Source: Craterostigma plantagineum (lineage: Eukaryota; Streptophyta; Magnoliopsida; Lamiales; Linderniaceae). From it: DNA of 64,000 nucleotides. Positions 20,617-32,714 of the stretch are shown here, in pieces. The stretch covers positions 62,001-126,000 of the forward strand of contig JAPQWV010000356.1 in the NCBI GenBank assembly GCA_027422505.1. The letters are read 5' to 3'. The notes under the pieces are model-generated. The model had not been told where the DNA came from and did no database searches. It was given only the letters and a program-made list of their open reading frames with translations. Within the stretch, counting starts at the first letter, position 1. Every line of letters starts with the position of its first letter. Position numbers and translations under genes: made by a program.

Positions 20617-22671
20617 ATGGCATGCTATTCGATAATTACAACATCAATAATATTATTACTTCTCTTCATCGCCGATCATCTTTCACCGTCAGTCGCCGTC
20701 TCACAGCAAGGCGGCGGCGATCTTCAAGTGGGGTTTTACTCCCAAAGCTGTCCAAACGCAGAATCCATTGTAAGAGAAGCAGTTCGCCAAGCAGCAAACG
20801 CAGATCGATCAAAACAACATCCCAAGCCTTCTACGCCTTCACTTCCACGACTGCTTCGTTGAGGTAATTAAAAGATCCACTACTATCTTTATTTCCTATA
20901 TATATATATATGTTGATTAAATTGATGACATATTTCTGACAGGGCTGTGATGGGTCGATACTCATAGATACTGGTTCAGAAACAGATGAGAGGAGAGCAT
21001 TTGGTCACCAAGGCGTAAGAGGATTCGATGTAATAGAGAATGCAAAGTCTCAGCTTGAAAGCGTCTGCCCAGGAATCGTTTCTTGCGCCGACATCGTTGC
21101 TTTGGCTGCTAGAGACGCCGTTCTCTTTGTAATTTATTATATATTTTCTCTCAATTTCTTCATTCTAAAAAGCTGAAAATCCTTAATTTTAATAATTTGT
21201 TCTTAATTAGGCGAAAGGGCCATCTTACGAAGTGGAAACTGGGAGAAGAGATGGGATGGTATCGGACATAAGGTTAGCAGACAACATGCCTGACGTTGCC
21301 GACGATATTCAGAAGCTCAAAGCTAAGTTCTTGGAGAAAGGGCTGTCCGAGAAGGATCTCGTAGTTCTTAGTGGTAAGCAAATATATCACCATCTCCCTT
21401 CTAACTTCACTGATAATGATGCAATAATGATATAATTTATATGTTTGAGGTCATGAAAATGTTTATTCTTGGAAAAAGCAAAGAAACTCACGGCTTTTGA
21501 TGACGACACGCGATAATGACGATTCATTCGCATTGATTTTCATGCAAGTTTTGTGAGGCTTATCTTTCCTACATATATTAGTCGGTTCGGTGGGCATGTT
21601 AAGGTTTATGAACTAACTCATCCATATGTTCGAGGTTTGTGTCCATTTGGTATCAAATCCAATTTCATATGAAATAGATGCAATAATCATAAAGTAGATA
21701 CATGGGGCGTGCAATCTACTTCATCTATTGCCAATTGATTATTTAGAGTGAAAGTTCCATATAACTTGCTCGTAAGTTGTGCATTCGCGATTTGAATCCC
21801 AAGTAAAGAGGATCATCACACTGTTTAGTTTACTCACAATTATAAAGTTAGGTTGATTTACCAATTAACTCTCGAGCGGGTATAATTTTGTTTTAAATCG
21901 TCGTTTTGGGTGTAGTTGAGAGTAGAGAAATTGTTTGATTGATATATAATATTTCAAACAATGGATCTTGTACGTGTTTTTTTCTTTCATGAATTGAGAA
22001 TAAATGATTTGTACGACAATCATTGTCTGTTCCACTCTTACTTTTTTTATATAGAAAAGATTCGTATAATTATCGAAAACTATAAGATATGTACGTCAAT
22101 TTAGTCATCGCGAATTGATTGAAATTATACCTACTCTAGTGAGATTTCTATCCCACATCGAATAATTCAATTAATTCCTCGACCGTCACCAATTGATTTT
22201 TAAGACGAATACTGAATATTTTCTCTGTTCGTCGCCATCAAAGCCGCGCACACGATCGGAACCACGGCATGCTTCTTCATGACCCAAAGGCTCTACGACT
22301 TCCCGTCGATAACGGGATCCGACCCGTCAATCAACCCGGGATTCCTGAGCGAGCTGACCGGCGCCTGCCCGAGGGGCGGGAGCGTGAACGCGCGCCTGCC
22401 CATCGACCAAGGGAGCGCCGAGACGTTCGACGATCAAATACTCCGAAACGTGAGGGGCGGATTCGCAGTGTTGAGGTCCGACGCGAGCCTTTACGAGGAC
22501 GCCGATACGAAAGCCGTCGTGGATTCCTACTTCGGGCTTCTGAGCCCGTTCGTTGGGCCCAATTTCGAGGAAGATTTTGTTGCTTCGATGGTGAAGATGG
22601 GTCGGGTCGGAGTTCTTGCGGGCGGGTCGTCGGGGCAAGGGAAGATTAGGAGGGTGTGTTCATCTTTTTGA
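20617..22671 (+). pseudogene. class III peroxidase, PER43-like, with exon 1 frameshift
   Basis: Exons: 20617-20863, 20943-21128, 21211-21373, 22244-22671, all with GT-AG junctions. The chosen start (MACYSIITTSIILLLLF) gives a signal peptide, then QVGFYSQSCPNAESIV. The distal heme motif LHFHDCFVE follows but in another frame, because GATC at 20803-20806 is repeated at 20807-20810. Without that 4-bp duplication the gene would encode about 339 residues. Downstream parts are intact: [19 protein letters not shown], the proximal heme motif AAHTIGTTACFF, and VCSSF at the end. The family oxidises phenolics with H2O2 in the cell wall or vacuole. PER43-like is by remembered motifs. A consensus error in assembly is the main alternative to a true pseudogene. 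Confidence 0.88.
21374..22243. other. intron 3 of the peroxidase gene (870 bp)
   Basis: AT-rich, with no ORF or repeat recognised, between donor G|GTAAGC and acceptor AAAG|CC. Confidence 0.7.
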
Positions 22672-22842
22672 AGAACCTGTGAATTTTTCGTGGAGTTCAG
22701 TCCGTTCATGTGATTCTGATTTGTTTTGTTGTATGAATGTTTTGTTAATTGTTGTATTTGTTTTAAGTTTAGACTGTGCAGGAAAGATATGGATAATAAT
22801 GACAAGAGTTGCAATGACTCGCAGTTTGATATATATATAGAG

Positions 22843-23367
22843 GTTTGCTATGGTGTCCACCTACCGTGAGCAATCACCGTGAACACCATAGCTGATTACG
22901 CAATTACAGCTCATTTTATCCCACTCCGGCAAGGCCATCACCTCCGACGCTCCTCTTAGCTTCCTCATAACCTCCGTTGTCCATCATCCATGCACTCATT
23001 TATCGGAAATTCATATTATACTGCAATTTTCTCGTACATAGTTGAGATGATGAATTTCTGATAAATGAGGGCGTAGAAAATGAACAACGGAGGTTATGAG
23101 GAAGCTAAGAGGGACGTCGGGGGTGATGACATTGTCGGAGTGGAAGAAAATGAGCGGTAATTGCGAAATCAACTATGGTGCTCACGGTGATTTTCTCGTA
23201 CATAGCTGAGATGATGAATTTCTGATAATGAGTGCGTGAATAATGGACAATGGAGGTTATGTGGAAGCTTAGAGGGGCGTCGGAGGTGATGACATTGCCG
23301 GAGTGGGAGAAAGTGAAGTGTAATTGCAAAATCAACTATGGTGCTCAGGTAGGTGGACACCATAGCA

Positions 23368-23370
<3 letters not shown>
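22843..23370. mobile_element. fold-back element with an extra arm copy
   Basis: The ends GTTTGCTATGGTGTCCACC and GGTGGACACCATAGCAAAC are perfect inverted repeats. The left arm (about 22890-23035) is the inverse of two successive direct copies on the right (about 23040-23180 and 23205-23340). Each arm carries AACCTCCGTTGTCCAT and CATCACCTCCGACG or their complements. Flanks are TA-rich, so no duplication can be called. No transposase is present. Confidence 0.75.

Positions 23371-23417
<47 letters not shown>
23371..23417. repeat. (TA)n microsatellite
   Basis: A long TA run directly abuts the right end of the fold-back element. Confidence 0.95.
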
Positions 23418-23419
<2 letters not shown>

Positions 23420-23617
23420 CCATGTAGTTCATCAGTCGCAGGCCCCCTGTATTCTTTTTTTTCTTTTTCTTGGTTGTGTTTCGTATACTACTCAATTTAT
23501 CGGGTCCTCTCTCCCACAATTCTATTCTATGTTTTTTGCCCCATGTTTTAGAATTTAGGAAAAAATGTTTAATGTTGAAAGGAAGAAATTAGATTATTTA
23601 TTGTTTATATCTAGTAC

Positions 23618-23920
23618 TGTCAATACGGCGTGACCCGTAGGCCGGCCCGCCATTATTTTAACTATATATATATTATTATATAGAAAATAAATACTAAAAT
23701 TGAAATAATGATTCATTAACTATATCTAATTAATACGATATTTATTAGCAAACACGTAATGATTAGCATATTTATCAGTAATTATTTTAATAAGTACAAT
23801 AACTAATTAAAATTTATTAATAATTTTAAACTAAAATAAAAATTGCAGAAATTATTTTTTAGGTGGGCGGGCCTGGCCCGTGGCGCACTGCGGGGCGGGA
23901 CGGGACAGGTCCCATCCTAC
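23618..23920. other. possible decayed TIR element
   Basis: An AT-rich core lies between CG-rich edges (GACCCGTAGGCCGGCCCGCC on the left; GGCGGGCCTGGCCCGTGGCG-like on the right). The edges are partly complementary. No target duplication was found. Confidence 0.3.
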
Positions 23921-24409
23921 GAGACAAAAAATTGTGACACGAAAGTGAGACAAAGAATCTCATCCATCAATCGGCTATGACTTTACGGCATGAAATGCCT
24001 ACGAGGACGTAATTAAATTCGCGTTAACATTTCCGTAGTTAATGATCCAAGTGGATTATGCATTATCTACACTCTTATCAGGGCTGGCTCATCGTAATAA
24101 GAGGACTAAAGCAATTTCTAAAATGAGGCCTTTTTCACAATTAAAATCAAATGTATGTTGACAAATTTTTGTGTCTAACTTAGCGCAATCATTCTACTAT
24201 CTTGTCTTAGCGTGTGAGCTGTTTGGTTTATTGAATTTGGCGAGGAAAATGTAATACCCGTAAAAATTTAATAAGAGATTTTGCTGTAATTAGCAATGGG
24301 TTAGATAATTTAGAGATTATGACAAAACTAATATAAAACCTTACAGTAAGAACATTAAATTGAAATCTAGAAATTAACTCGAAATCTAAGGGAAATAGCA
24401 CTCGAAATA

Positions 24410-24859
24410 TAAGAAAATCGTATGTAAGTGGAACAATTTGCAAGACAAGCAATTTAACGTGGTTCGGATCAAGGAAACGATCCTACGTCCACGATCCAAG
24501 AATCGACAGATTTATTGATGCTCACACACATTACACAGAGGCAGCTCTAGCCGCATTACATCAATCGCACTCAATCTTGGAAGATAAATCATCTCAGCGA
24601 AGAACACACATACTACGTGAAAAATAGAGTGTTTGGAGAGAGATGATCTGAATTAGAAAATGATTTCCCGCCTAATTCTGTTATTATATCAGACGAGTCT
24701 TCCTTTTAGTAAAACGCTGTCAGCATTGGCAATTTCATAAGTAAGTCTTTGATGCTGAACCCCAAGCGCGACTTCCTTCACTTAACAGCGCTTAATTATG
24801 ACTGCTGTTATTAGAACAAGAATCAGAAACGACTGCTTGTGCGGTATTTGATTTTAACA
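24410..24859 (-). repeat. 3' LTR of the nested copia
   Basis: On the minus strand it begins TGTTAAAATC. It repeats at 26400-26750 with few changes. The outer border is inferred from the AAATA duplication only. Confidence 0.75.
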
Positions 24860-24862
24860 GCC

Positions 24863-26399
24863 CCCCGCAAGATGGATGGAACAGGTTCCTTACAGACATC
24901 TTGAGCATGAGCCGCTGTAATATCGAACCAGTAAGCGACTTGGTGAATATCTTAGCCAGTTGGTGTTGAGATCGGACTGGAAGTACCTTGACTGCCCCGG
25001 TCGAGATGTGATGTCGAACAAAGTGGCAATCGACTTCGATGTGCTTGGAGCGTTCGTGGAATTTGGGATTCAATGCTAACTTTAAGGTGGACTGATTGTC
25101 ACAGTACACTACAGGCTGTTGATCCAAGGCTATGCATAATTCTGTGAGCAAATGCTTAATCCACAAGACCTCTGCCACCGTGGAACCTAAAGCCCGATAG
25201 TCCGCCTCTGTCGATGAACGTGACACGGTGGCCTGCTTTTTGGCTTTCCAGGTGATTAATGAGCTCCCCAAGAATGTGCAAAACCCAGTGACGGACTTCC
25301 GTGTGTCCTTGCAGGCCCCCCAATCGGCGTCTGAAAAAGCTGTTAAGCTCAAGTTCTTGTCGGAACCCATAAAAATGCCTTACCCTGGGGAATTTTTCAG
25401 GTATCGTAACAGATGATGTGCCGCCATCAGATGTGTCGTGCGTGGAGCCGCCATATACTGGCTCAATTTCTGCACAGCAAAGGTGATATCCGGTCTTGTA
25501 AAGGTGAGGTAAAGCATCCTACCAATCAACCTACGATATACGAATGGATTGGGCAAGAGGTCTCCATCAGTAGATGTGATCTTATCAGTGGGACTCATAG
25601 GTGTAGACAGGGGTCGCGAGTTGATATACCCAGTATCTGTGAGGAGCTGAAGAGTGTATTTTCTCTGCGACAAGTAAATCCCTTCATCGCTGCGCGCCAC
25701 TCAAGAAGAACTAAAGGTTCCCCAAGTCTTTTACCTTAAAACAGGAATGCAAGAAATCCTTGGCTTCTTGAATCAGTTTCGCTGAGGGTCCTGCGAGAAT
25801 TATGTCATCGACATAAACCAATAAGAGGAGAAGCTGATCGCCCTTTCCTTTGATGAAGAGGGTATGATCGGACTGAGTTTGTGCGAAGCCGAATCCCTTC
25901 ACAGCGTCTGTAAACTTCTTGTTCCATTGTCGTGACGCCTGCTTCAACCCGTAGATGGACTTGTGGAGTTTGCAAACCAATTGAGACTTATCGGCCAGAC
26001 CAAACCTGTTGCTAAGACCCTGGGGCAATTGCATATACACTTCTTCCGTAAGCTCACCATTTAAGAAGGCGTTGCTCACATCTAATTGAGTTAGTTCCCA
26101 ACGAAGCTTAGCCGCCAAAGAGATAATGATCTTGATTGTATTGGGTTTTGCCACGGGTGCAAATGTGTCGATGTAATCGACACCTTCTCTTTGATCGTAT
26201 CCCTTTGCCACGAGTCGCGCTTTGTACTTTTCAATATCCCCAGCTGCATTGTATTTTAGTTTATAAACCCAACGAGATCCAATGGCCTTCTTTCCAGCAG
26301 GTAAAGGCACAATAGTCCAGGTCGAATTTTCTTCAAGGCTTGCAAGGCTTGTGTAAAATTCTGAGGCTCCATTGCTACGGATTGCAAGGCTCATACCGC
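24863..26399 (-). pseudogene. copia reverse transcriptase and RNase H
   Basis: Reading the minus strand: RT from about 26380 (GSRWVYKLKYNAAGDIEKYK, FLNGELTEEVYM, YVDDIILAG), then after a frameshift near 25710 a connecting part (RLIGRMLYLTFTRPDITFAV), then after another near 25375 the RNase H part (AFSDADWGACKDTRKSVTG, SSTEADYRALG, YCDNQSTLKLA, RSKHIEVDCHFVR). The N-terminal half of the polyprotein is deleted. Confidence 0.88.
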
Positions 26400-26750
26400 A
26401 TTTATTGATGCTCACACACATTACACAGAGGCAGCTCTAGCCGCATTACATCAATCGCACTCAATCTTGGAAGATAAAATCATCTCAGCGAAGAACACAC
26501 ATACTACGTGAAAAACAGAGTGTTTTGAGAGAGATGATCTGAATTAGAAAATGATTTCCCGCCTAATTCTGTTATTATATCAGACGAGTCTTCCTTTTAG
26601 TAAAACGCTGTCAGCATTGGCAATTTCATAAGTAAGTCTTTGATGCTGAACCCCAAGCGCGACTTCCTTCACTTAACAGCGCTTCATTATGACTGCTGTT
26701 ATTAGAACAAGAATCAGAAACGACTGCTTGTGCTGTATTTGATTTTAACA
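26400..26750 (-). repeat. 5' LTR of the nested copia, truncated
   Basis: Matches 24511-24859 almost base for base. About 100 bp of the inner end is missing at the deletion junction. Confidence 0.85.
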
Positions 26751-28383
26751 AAATAAGAGAAAATTTAAAAGGGATTTGAATAAGCAAGCTAAATTGTTGA
26801 GCAACTTGAATTCTAAACATTAAAAATTTAAAATCATAATTCTTCGATACCTTCTTATCATGGCAACAAAGATTTCGGCATTTCTTAAATCATAGGAAAG
26901 TTTTCGATGTCCCTCCTACAAAGCTTTGGATACTTATGTCATATCATGTAACTTAGGGTATTATACGTGGAGGTCTTTGACATTATTGTTGAGCATGACT
27001 AAGACAGTTTTTCCTTAACCTTGAGGTAATACACATCACCACCTAGGGAAACTTGCGCACATTTATATAAAATTATATGCATACCAACAAATACTCTACC
27101 ACGAAAAGGAGAAGTTCTTGAAACCAAGTGACTAAAGATAAGATATCATATCTGAAAGAAAAACAATGAAATGTTACGAGAGGTTAGGCAGGTAAAATTC
27201 CACCTATAACTCATACCGTATTTAAATTTTATAAGTCTACAGTCCTTGAATGGTAGAGTTAAATTCCCAGATTTTGAATAGCCATGCTAAGTAAGAATTA
27301 GTGCTAATATAAATAAGTTTTTGGTATTAGGACTGTGGTCGAAATTAATTATTTTAAACCCGTATAGTTCTAGAATTCGTACACATACTGATAATATTTA
27401 TTTATTCAGAGGATTGACATATAGGGTGATTTGGGCCTTCGGCCCGTTTGTAGTAATATTTTGTATAAATAAACGCGACGTGAGTTTATCGCTAATTAGC
27501 GATTAGAACGTGAGGGTCGCTACAGAAAAGAAAAAAGAAACTATTTTTTTCTATTTGGTTGACTGGAGAAATAGATGAGGAAAAGAAAATTTAAACCTAT
27601 TTTAAAGCTAAAATCATGAAAAATCCAAATGGCGAGGGAAGTGAAAAGTAAAAAAGGAAAACAAGTGATAATAATTTTCTCTTTAGTTTCTTTCTTTGTT
27701 TATTTCCTTGATTCAAACACAGCCTTAAGGATTATCGAAGTTGAAAGTTAAAAACTTTCCAAAAAAAAAGAATTAATTTTTTTGGCTTAGGGGATTTATT
27801 TTGCAAAACTATTTCAAACATGTTTGACAATAGTTAAAAAAATTATACGGAAGTAACAATCAAAGGAGTTAACAAAATCCTATATGCAATTTACTAGTAC
27901 GGGAAAAATGTGCCATTATATGTAATTTACACATACGGAAAAGGGCCCTTTTAATATAATTAGTATTTCAACTAAAGTGTTTAATTTGCAAGTATAATCT
28001 CCTTTAAACGTCTTAATTCTTGAAATAATCCATGTCTATTAATATCTAAACACTCTTATTATTCATAAAATTTCAAGTTTAAAAGTTCTTACAAAAAAAT
28101 TATTGATCTTGGCGTTTATTACTCTACGTTCCTTCGTAATAAAAAATTTTATTGAAGTCTAGGATCGATCTTGGATTATCATTATTGCTTATTGTTTTCG
28201 TTATAATCACTGTAAGCAATGAAAATAAGTGAAACTTAAAAGTAGTGAATTTGTTAATTATAAATTTCGGACGTTTTACCTAACTAAATTTTATCTACAT
28301 TTCTAATTTGGGGGCCCTCAAAATTTCGGGACCTAAAGCCCTTACTTCACTTGCTTTACCCAAAAGCCGGCCCTGACTCTTAT

Positions 28384-29131
28384 ATATTTAATGGTGAGGG
28401 TGAGTTAAAAACTGTTTTTTAGTGTATCTACCAATCATAATTTGACAAGTGTTATGTCTTTTTATTTATTAAAAAATTAACCAAATTACTAAATCAAACA
28501 TAACCACCCTCTAACATTTGTTCTTCTATTTTCAGTATTATTATTTCATAATTAAATATACATAATATTATATAGCACACACTTATAGTTGTGCAAAACT
28601 ACTAGTTAACGTTCTCGAATTACAACGTTGTATAATATGAATGTGCTTGGAAGAAGAAAGTTTCGTCGTCCTTTTTTCATAGGAGGAGATATCACCCACA
28701 CAACATCATCATAGTATTGATTACGGTCATTTTGATAGGAAACATGCTGTCGGTTATCAAGGACCTCTCTGTTTATAATGGTATTAATCTCCATCTTATT
28801 TTAAAGAGTGTGAATCTCATTCCAAAGGAGTGCAAGTGAGATCGAATTTTAATACCGAATTACAAAAATTGATTGTTATGAATATCTAAAAAAATAAGTG
28901 GATATCAATTTGACATAACTAAAAGAATAATTTAGATATGTTTAATTTAGATATGTTTGTGGAATATGTAGTTGGAAAATAATTAAAATATAAGAAGAAA
29001 ATTTCTGGATCACGCGATTTAACACGTGTTAACATATGGTGACAGGATCCACACGAATTTAAAACGATTATTATTGCACACAAGTTTTATTTTCTATTAA
29101 TTTGACTATTATGTATTATTACTTTATCTCT
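28384..29131. other. intergenic, nothing recognised
   Basis: AT-rich sequence with only short meaningless open frames. Confidence 0.45.
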
Positions 29132-29138
29132 ATCAGAT

Positions 29139-29577
29139 AGGGGTATTCAAAAGTCGGGTTAACCCGAATTACCGAACCGAAAACCGAAAGTTCGGTAAAA
29201 ACCGAACCGAACCGAAGAGTTTGTTCTTAAAAAGAGAAAACCGAAGTTTTCGGTTTTTTCGGTTCGGTAATTCAGTTAATCGAATAAAAATCGAAAAAAC
29301 TGAAATTTAATAAATTAATTAAAATATATATCTAAAATATTAACTAATATATATATATACACTTTAATTCGATTTTGGTATTAAAATATTATTTTTTCCC
29401 CATAATTTAATTTTTTATTTCGGTTTTTCGGTCGGTAATCGAAACCGAACCGAAAAAAATTCGGTTTTAACCGAAACTGAACCGATTAAATTCGGCTCGG
29501 TTTTCGGTTCTTAAAATAGAAAACTAAAATTTTCGGTTCGGTTCGATTCTGTTTGGTTTTACCGAATGAACACCCCT
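29139..29577. mobile_element. hAT-like MITE with AACCGAACCGAAA repeats
   Basis: The left end AGGGGTATTCA and right end TGAACACCCCT are inverted. The interior is full of CCGAACCGAA and its complement TTCGGTTCGG. The word ATCAGAT flanks both sides (29132-29138 and 29580-29586), one base short of a perfect 8-bp duplication. Confidence 0.7.
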
Positions 29578-30491
29578 GCATCAGATAGTAGTGATTTGGG
29601 CTGGATTCACAATGGTCGTGGTCCATTTATTTTTTAAATTGTGGGCTAGGCCCAAATGTAATAGTGCTGTCTGCACTTGGAAATTTAAATTCTTCCGTTC
29701 ATCTCTTCAAAAGCTCCTCCTTTATACAAAAAGTACAAGATATTGTGTTTAATGCTATGCTATATAAACTTAACTATTACATGACGACCTAGATAAACTA
29801 AATGAACAAATACTTTAAACAAGTTGAGGTTGTCCCATGAGAGATAGATAGGCATGACTTGTGCTATCATTATTACATAACGAACCATGTAGCTTATACA
29901 TGGGACTTGCCTTTGCCTATAATTAGCAGTGCAGCTAAAATCACATTACATAACAATATTTTCCTTTCTTTTTTCTTTCCAATTGAGTCGAATGTAAGAA
30001 AATGAGCATTTGTATGAAGTCTACCTTACGATTCTAAGTTCAAGCCTCAAATCTCATTATCATGCTCGGTGCTTACGAGCTATCTAAGCAATTAATTCTT
30101 TACTCTCTTTCATTGGCATTTAAGACAAGTTATTGTAGTAGCGTAAACTTCAGTCATTCTGGCGATTTATGCAATAAATTCGTCAGCACACATGATCTTG
30201 GTAATTGTGCAATCACATTATAAAGAATAAATAAGATAAAATTTTGGTAGTATAAAGTACTCTTGCAACCTAGGAACTCAACAAAGCATGTCTGTCATTC
30301 CATCATATGTAGTTTAATATCAGTATCGTTACACAAACATCAATAGAAAGGTATTTACTTAAGCAGAAAGGTATGTCCAAGTAGGTCTAGTTTAGGCTAT
30401 ATAGTTAGAAATGTTGTAACGTACTTTGAAACAATAGGTTAATTTGAATAAATGGAAGTTTAGTTCGAAGGATGGGAGTCATATTTTAGTT

Positions 30492-30804
30492 GGCAAAATT
30501 ATAAAAATGGATCACTAACTATATCATTTTTTGATTTTGGGTTACTATGTTTGACAGTTACAAAACTAGGTCTCTTAGTATGTATATAGTAACAAAATTG
30601 GTTCACTAGTTACAAAACTAGGTCACTAAGTATGTATATAGTTACAAATTTAAGTCACTAAGTATGTATATAATAAGAAAAAAGAGGTCATTGACCCAAT
30701 TTTGTTACTATATACATACTTATTGACCTAGTTTTGTAACTGACAAACATAGTGACCCAAAATCGAAAGTTAGCATACTTAGTGATCATTTTTATAATTT
30801 TCCC
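30492..30804. mobile_element. MULE-like fold-back MITE, 313 bp
   Basis: Both flanks hold the identical 10-mer TATTTTAGTT (30482-30491 and 30805-30814). The arms GGCAAAATTATAAAAATGGA and their inverse extend over nearly the full length. The word GTTACAAAACTAGGTC recurs in both orientations. Non-coding. Confidence 0.8.
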
Positions 30805-30814
30805 TATTTTAGTT

Positions 30815-31690
30815 CCGCTGTGTTTAAAGTAGTTATTTTTTAATCTAGCCTAAGATATTGACATTTCTTTTACGGTATCATATTAATTAACTACCTCACG
30901 TCAAAATCTTACAGTTATTTCAAAATATATTTTGTTTCAACATTGATATGTGTTATACTCATCTTCAAACGAATATCATCGGAAATTTTCTATCATATCT
31001 TCCATTTCCTAAAGTCGTGCTTGCATCATATCTGATTCAATGCTTCTGTAAGCAAACACCAAAAGAAACAAGTAATCATTTATTTTAACTATTTTCTTTT
31101 ATAAAAGACAATTTCTAAGAGCCATCACTAGAAAAGCCAGGTGCAATAATAGGGCAGAGAGCACACAATTAAGAAAACGAAATAAAACAAACCGAGAAAG
31201 TTGAGTTCACCAAAAAAAAAATAGTGCCCCACTAAAGCCCACCTTTGTTTCTCCCAATATGATCTTATGCACGTGAGAATCCTCCAATGAACAATATATG
31301 AATAAATAAATCTTTACATGGATGTCATAAGTATACATAAAATTTTAAGCTAAAGTGGATCACAAGGGGACATTTTAGTTTGCTTAACCTTTTCTAAGAC
31401 TTGCCTTTTGTTTCTATTAATATGGATATAATTGTGGTTGTAACTTGTTCTTACCAAGACCATTTTTCTTGCAAACGTGGAATATGGTTTCGTACATATT
31501 ATTCAATGTCAGGTAATGATCATATCTCTATCTCTTAGGGTTTTCATGATTCTTAAATTGACTATTAGAAGATTTGCAGTATCAGATAACGTCCTAAACG
31601 ACAAAAAACCTTTCTTACTATTGAGGGGTTTGCAAAATCACACACTCATGAAAAAAAGAGACTACGTAATTAAATGTAAACCATGAAAAC
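30815..31690. other. intergenic, NAC 3' flank
   Basis: AT-rich; no gene recognised. Small plus-strand frames near 31480 overlap the NAC 3' end and look random. Confidence 0.45.
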
Positions 31691-31867
31691 CTAACTTTGA
31701 GTTGGTAAACTAATATCATCAAGATCATCCATTGACAAGAAAACTTCATCCAAGCATGAAAGCTCTTGTCCATCGCCGCCTTCTTCGTCATTACCACCGC
31801 CGTTTTCTTCGTACACTCGGCAAACAACCCATTTACAATGATCCTATGACGAACACAATAAAAATGA

Positions 31868-31926
<59 letters not shown>

Positions 31927-32470
31927 ACATAATCATTTCAACGCCATATTCTTTTCTTACCTTCGAATTTCTTTCCCTAGAGAGTCCGTATTCTTGCATT
32001 ATCCAATTAGTCTTAACACCTTGAGAAGATTGATCACCAACGTAAAACGCACAAATCTTCTTCGCACCAATCTTCTGACCATTACTTGAAGAAGAATATA
32101 TAGGCTCATCTTCTCCAATGGTTTGCCAATACCCACTCTTTGTTACTCGATTGTTCTTAGTTTTCCTGCTATAGAAGTACCATTTTCCACCTTCGGACAT
32201 TGCTTTGCCTGAATATGATTCCACGGACATATTATTACATATAAGTAATATTCTCAAAGCAATGATCATTTGTGGTAAGAACATACGATTGCACAAAAAA
32301 GTACCATCTAAGTCCCATGGATCGTAGGGACAAAGATCAAGATCTGGTATTACGTCATGGTTAGAAGGTGGATTGGTAGCCCTACGATGGAGAAAATGGA
32401 CGATTAGATCTTCATCGGTTGGATGAAATCGAAACCCTGGGGGCAGGTTAAGACTTGGATTATTACTCAT
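31691..32470 (-). CDS. NAC transcription factor, XND1/NAC104 type
   Basis: Exons on the minus strand: 32305-32470, 31961-32208, 31691-31843, all GT-AG in phase, giving 188 residues (Arabidopsis XND1 is about the same size). The NAC domain subdomains are in order: LPPGFRFHPTDEDLIVHFL, DVIPDLDLCPYDPWDL, GGKWYFYSRKT, SGYWQTIGEDEPIY, KTNWIMQEYGL and KWVVCRVYEE. The short tail QELSCLDEVFLSMDDLDDIS is the acidic ending typical of XND1. XND1-type factors restrain xylem vessel differentiation and secondary walls and interact with retinoblastoma-related protein. The nucleus is the expected site. The orthology call rests on the tail motif and the length. Confidence 0.9.
31868..31924. repeat. (AAT)n microsatellite in NAC intron 2
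   Basis: About 19 near-perfect AAT units within the 117-bp intron, so they take up about half of it. Confidence 0.95.
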
Positions 32471-32672
32471 CTATTAATAGAACACTTAGAAATTTTGCTT
32501 GTATGTATAATACAAGGGAAGTAGCGTAAAGTTCTTGAATATATATGATATAGTTAGACGTATATATGTGATGAAGGTTTAGTGAAGTATTTATAGGGAG
32601 AGATAGATGTAAAGGCTTGACGTGAGAAGATGGGGTTTGTGTGCATACATGTAGTGTGTGTGTGTATCCAAA

Positions 32673-32677
32673 TATAT

Positions 32678-32714
<37 letters not shown>
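32673..32714. repeat. (TA)n(TG)n microsatellite in the NAC upstream region
   Basis: A TA run followed by a GT run about 200 bp upstream of the NAC start codon. A shorter GT run lies just beside it at about 32655. Confidence 0.9.

Larger units (their letters stand above)
24410..26750 (-). mobile_element. copia retrotransposon, 5' half deleted
   Basis: Pol is on the minus strand. The right LTR copy ends TTTTAACA at 26750 and is followed by AAATA, which also occurs at 24405-24409, giving a tentative left border at 24410. A purine tract (GCGGGGGGC on the minus strand) lies beside the left LTR. A deletion joins the reverse transcriptase region to a truncated LTR near 26400, removing the primer site, gag and integrase. 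Confidence 0.8.
24250..27524 (+). mobile_element. solo gypsy-type LTR, split by a copia insertion
   Basis: The first bases TGTAATACCCG and last bases GGTCGCTACA are typical of plant gypsy LTRs. The flanks are identical 5-mers GAAAA (24245-24249 and 27525-27529). Without the nested copia it is about 930 bp. No internal domain or second LTR is present, so it is a solo LTR left by recombination. Confidence 0.82.
24079..28375. mobile_element. hAT-like element hosting a solo LTR and a copia
   Basis: Identical 8-mers ACTCTTAT lie at 24071-24078 and 28376-28383. The ends are CAGGGCTGG and CCGGCCCTG, like the MITE at 8254-8605. Its own sequence is about 1 kb once the nested insertion is removed, and no transposase is visible. 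Confidence 0.85.

Noticed and set aside
31844..32470. NAC reading frame with a poly-isoleucine end
   Set aside because: This is unspliced read-through into intron 2, where the AAT microsatellite reads as Ile on the minus strand; the spliced gene is normal.
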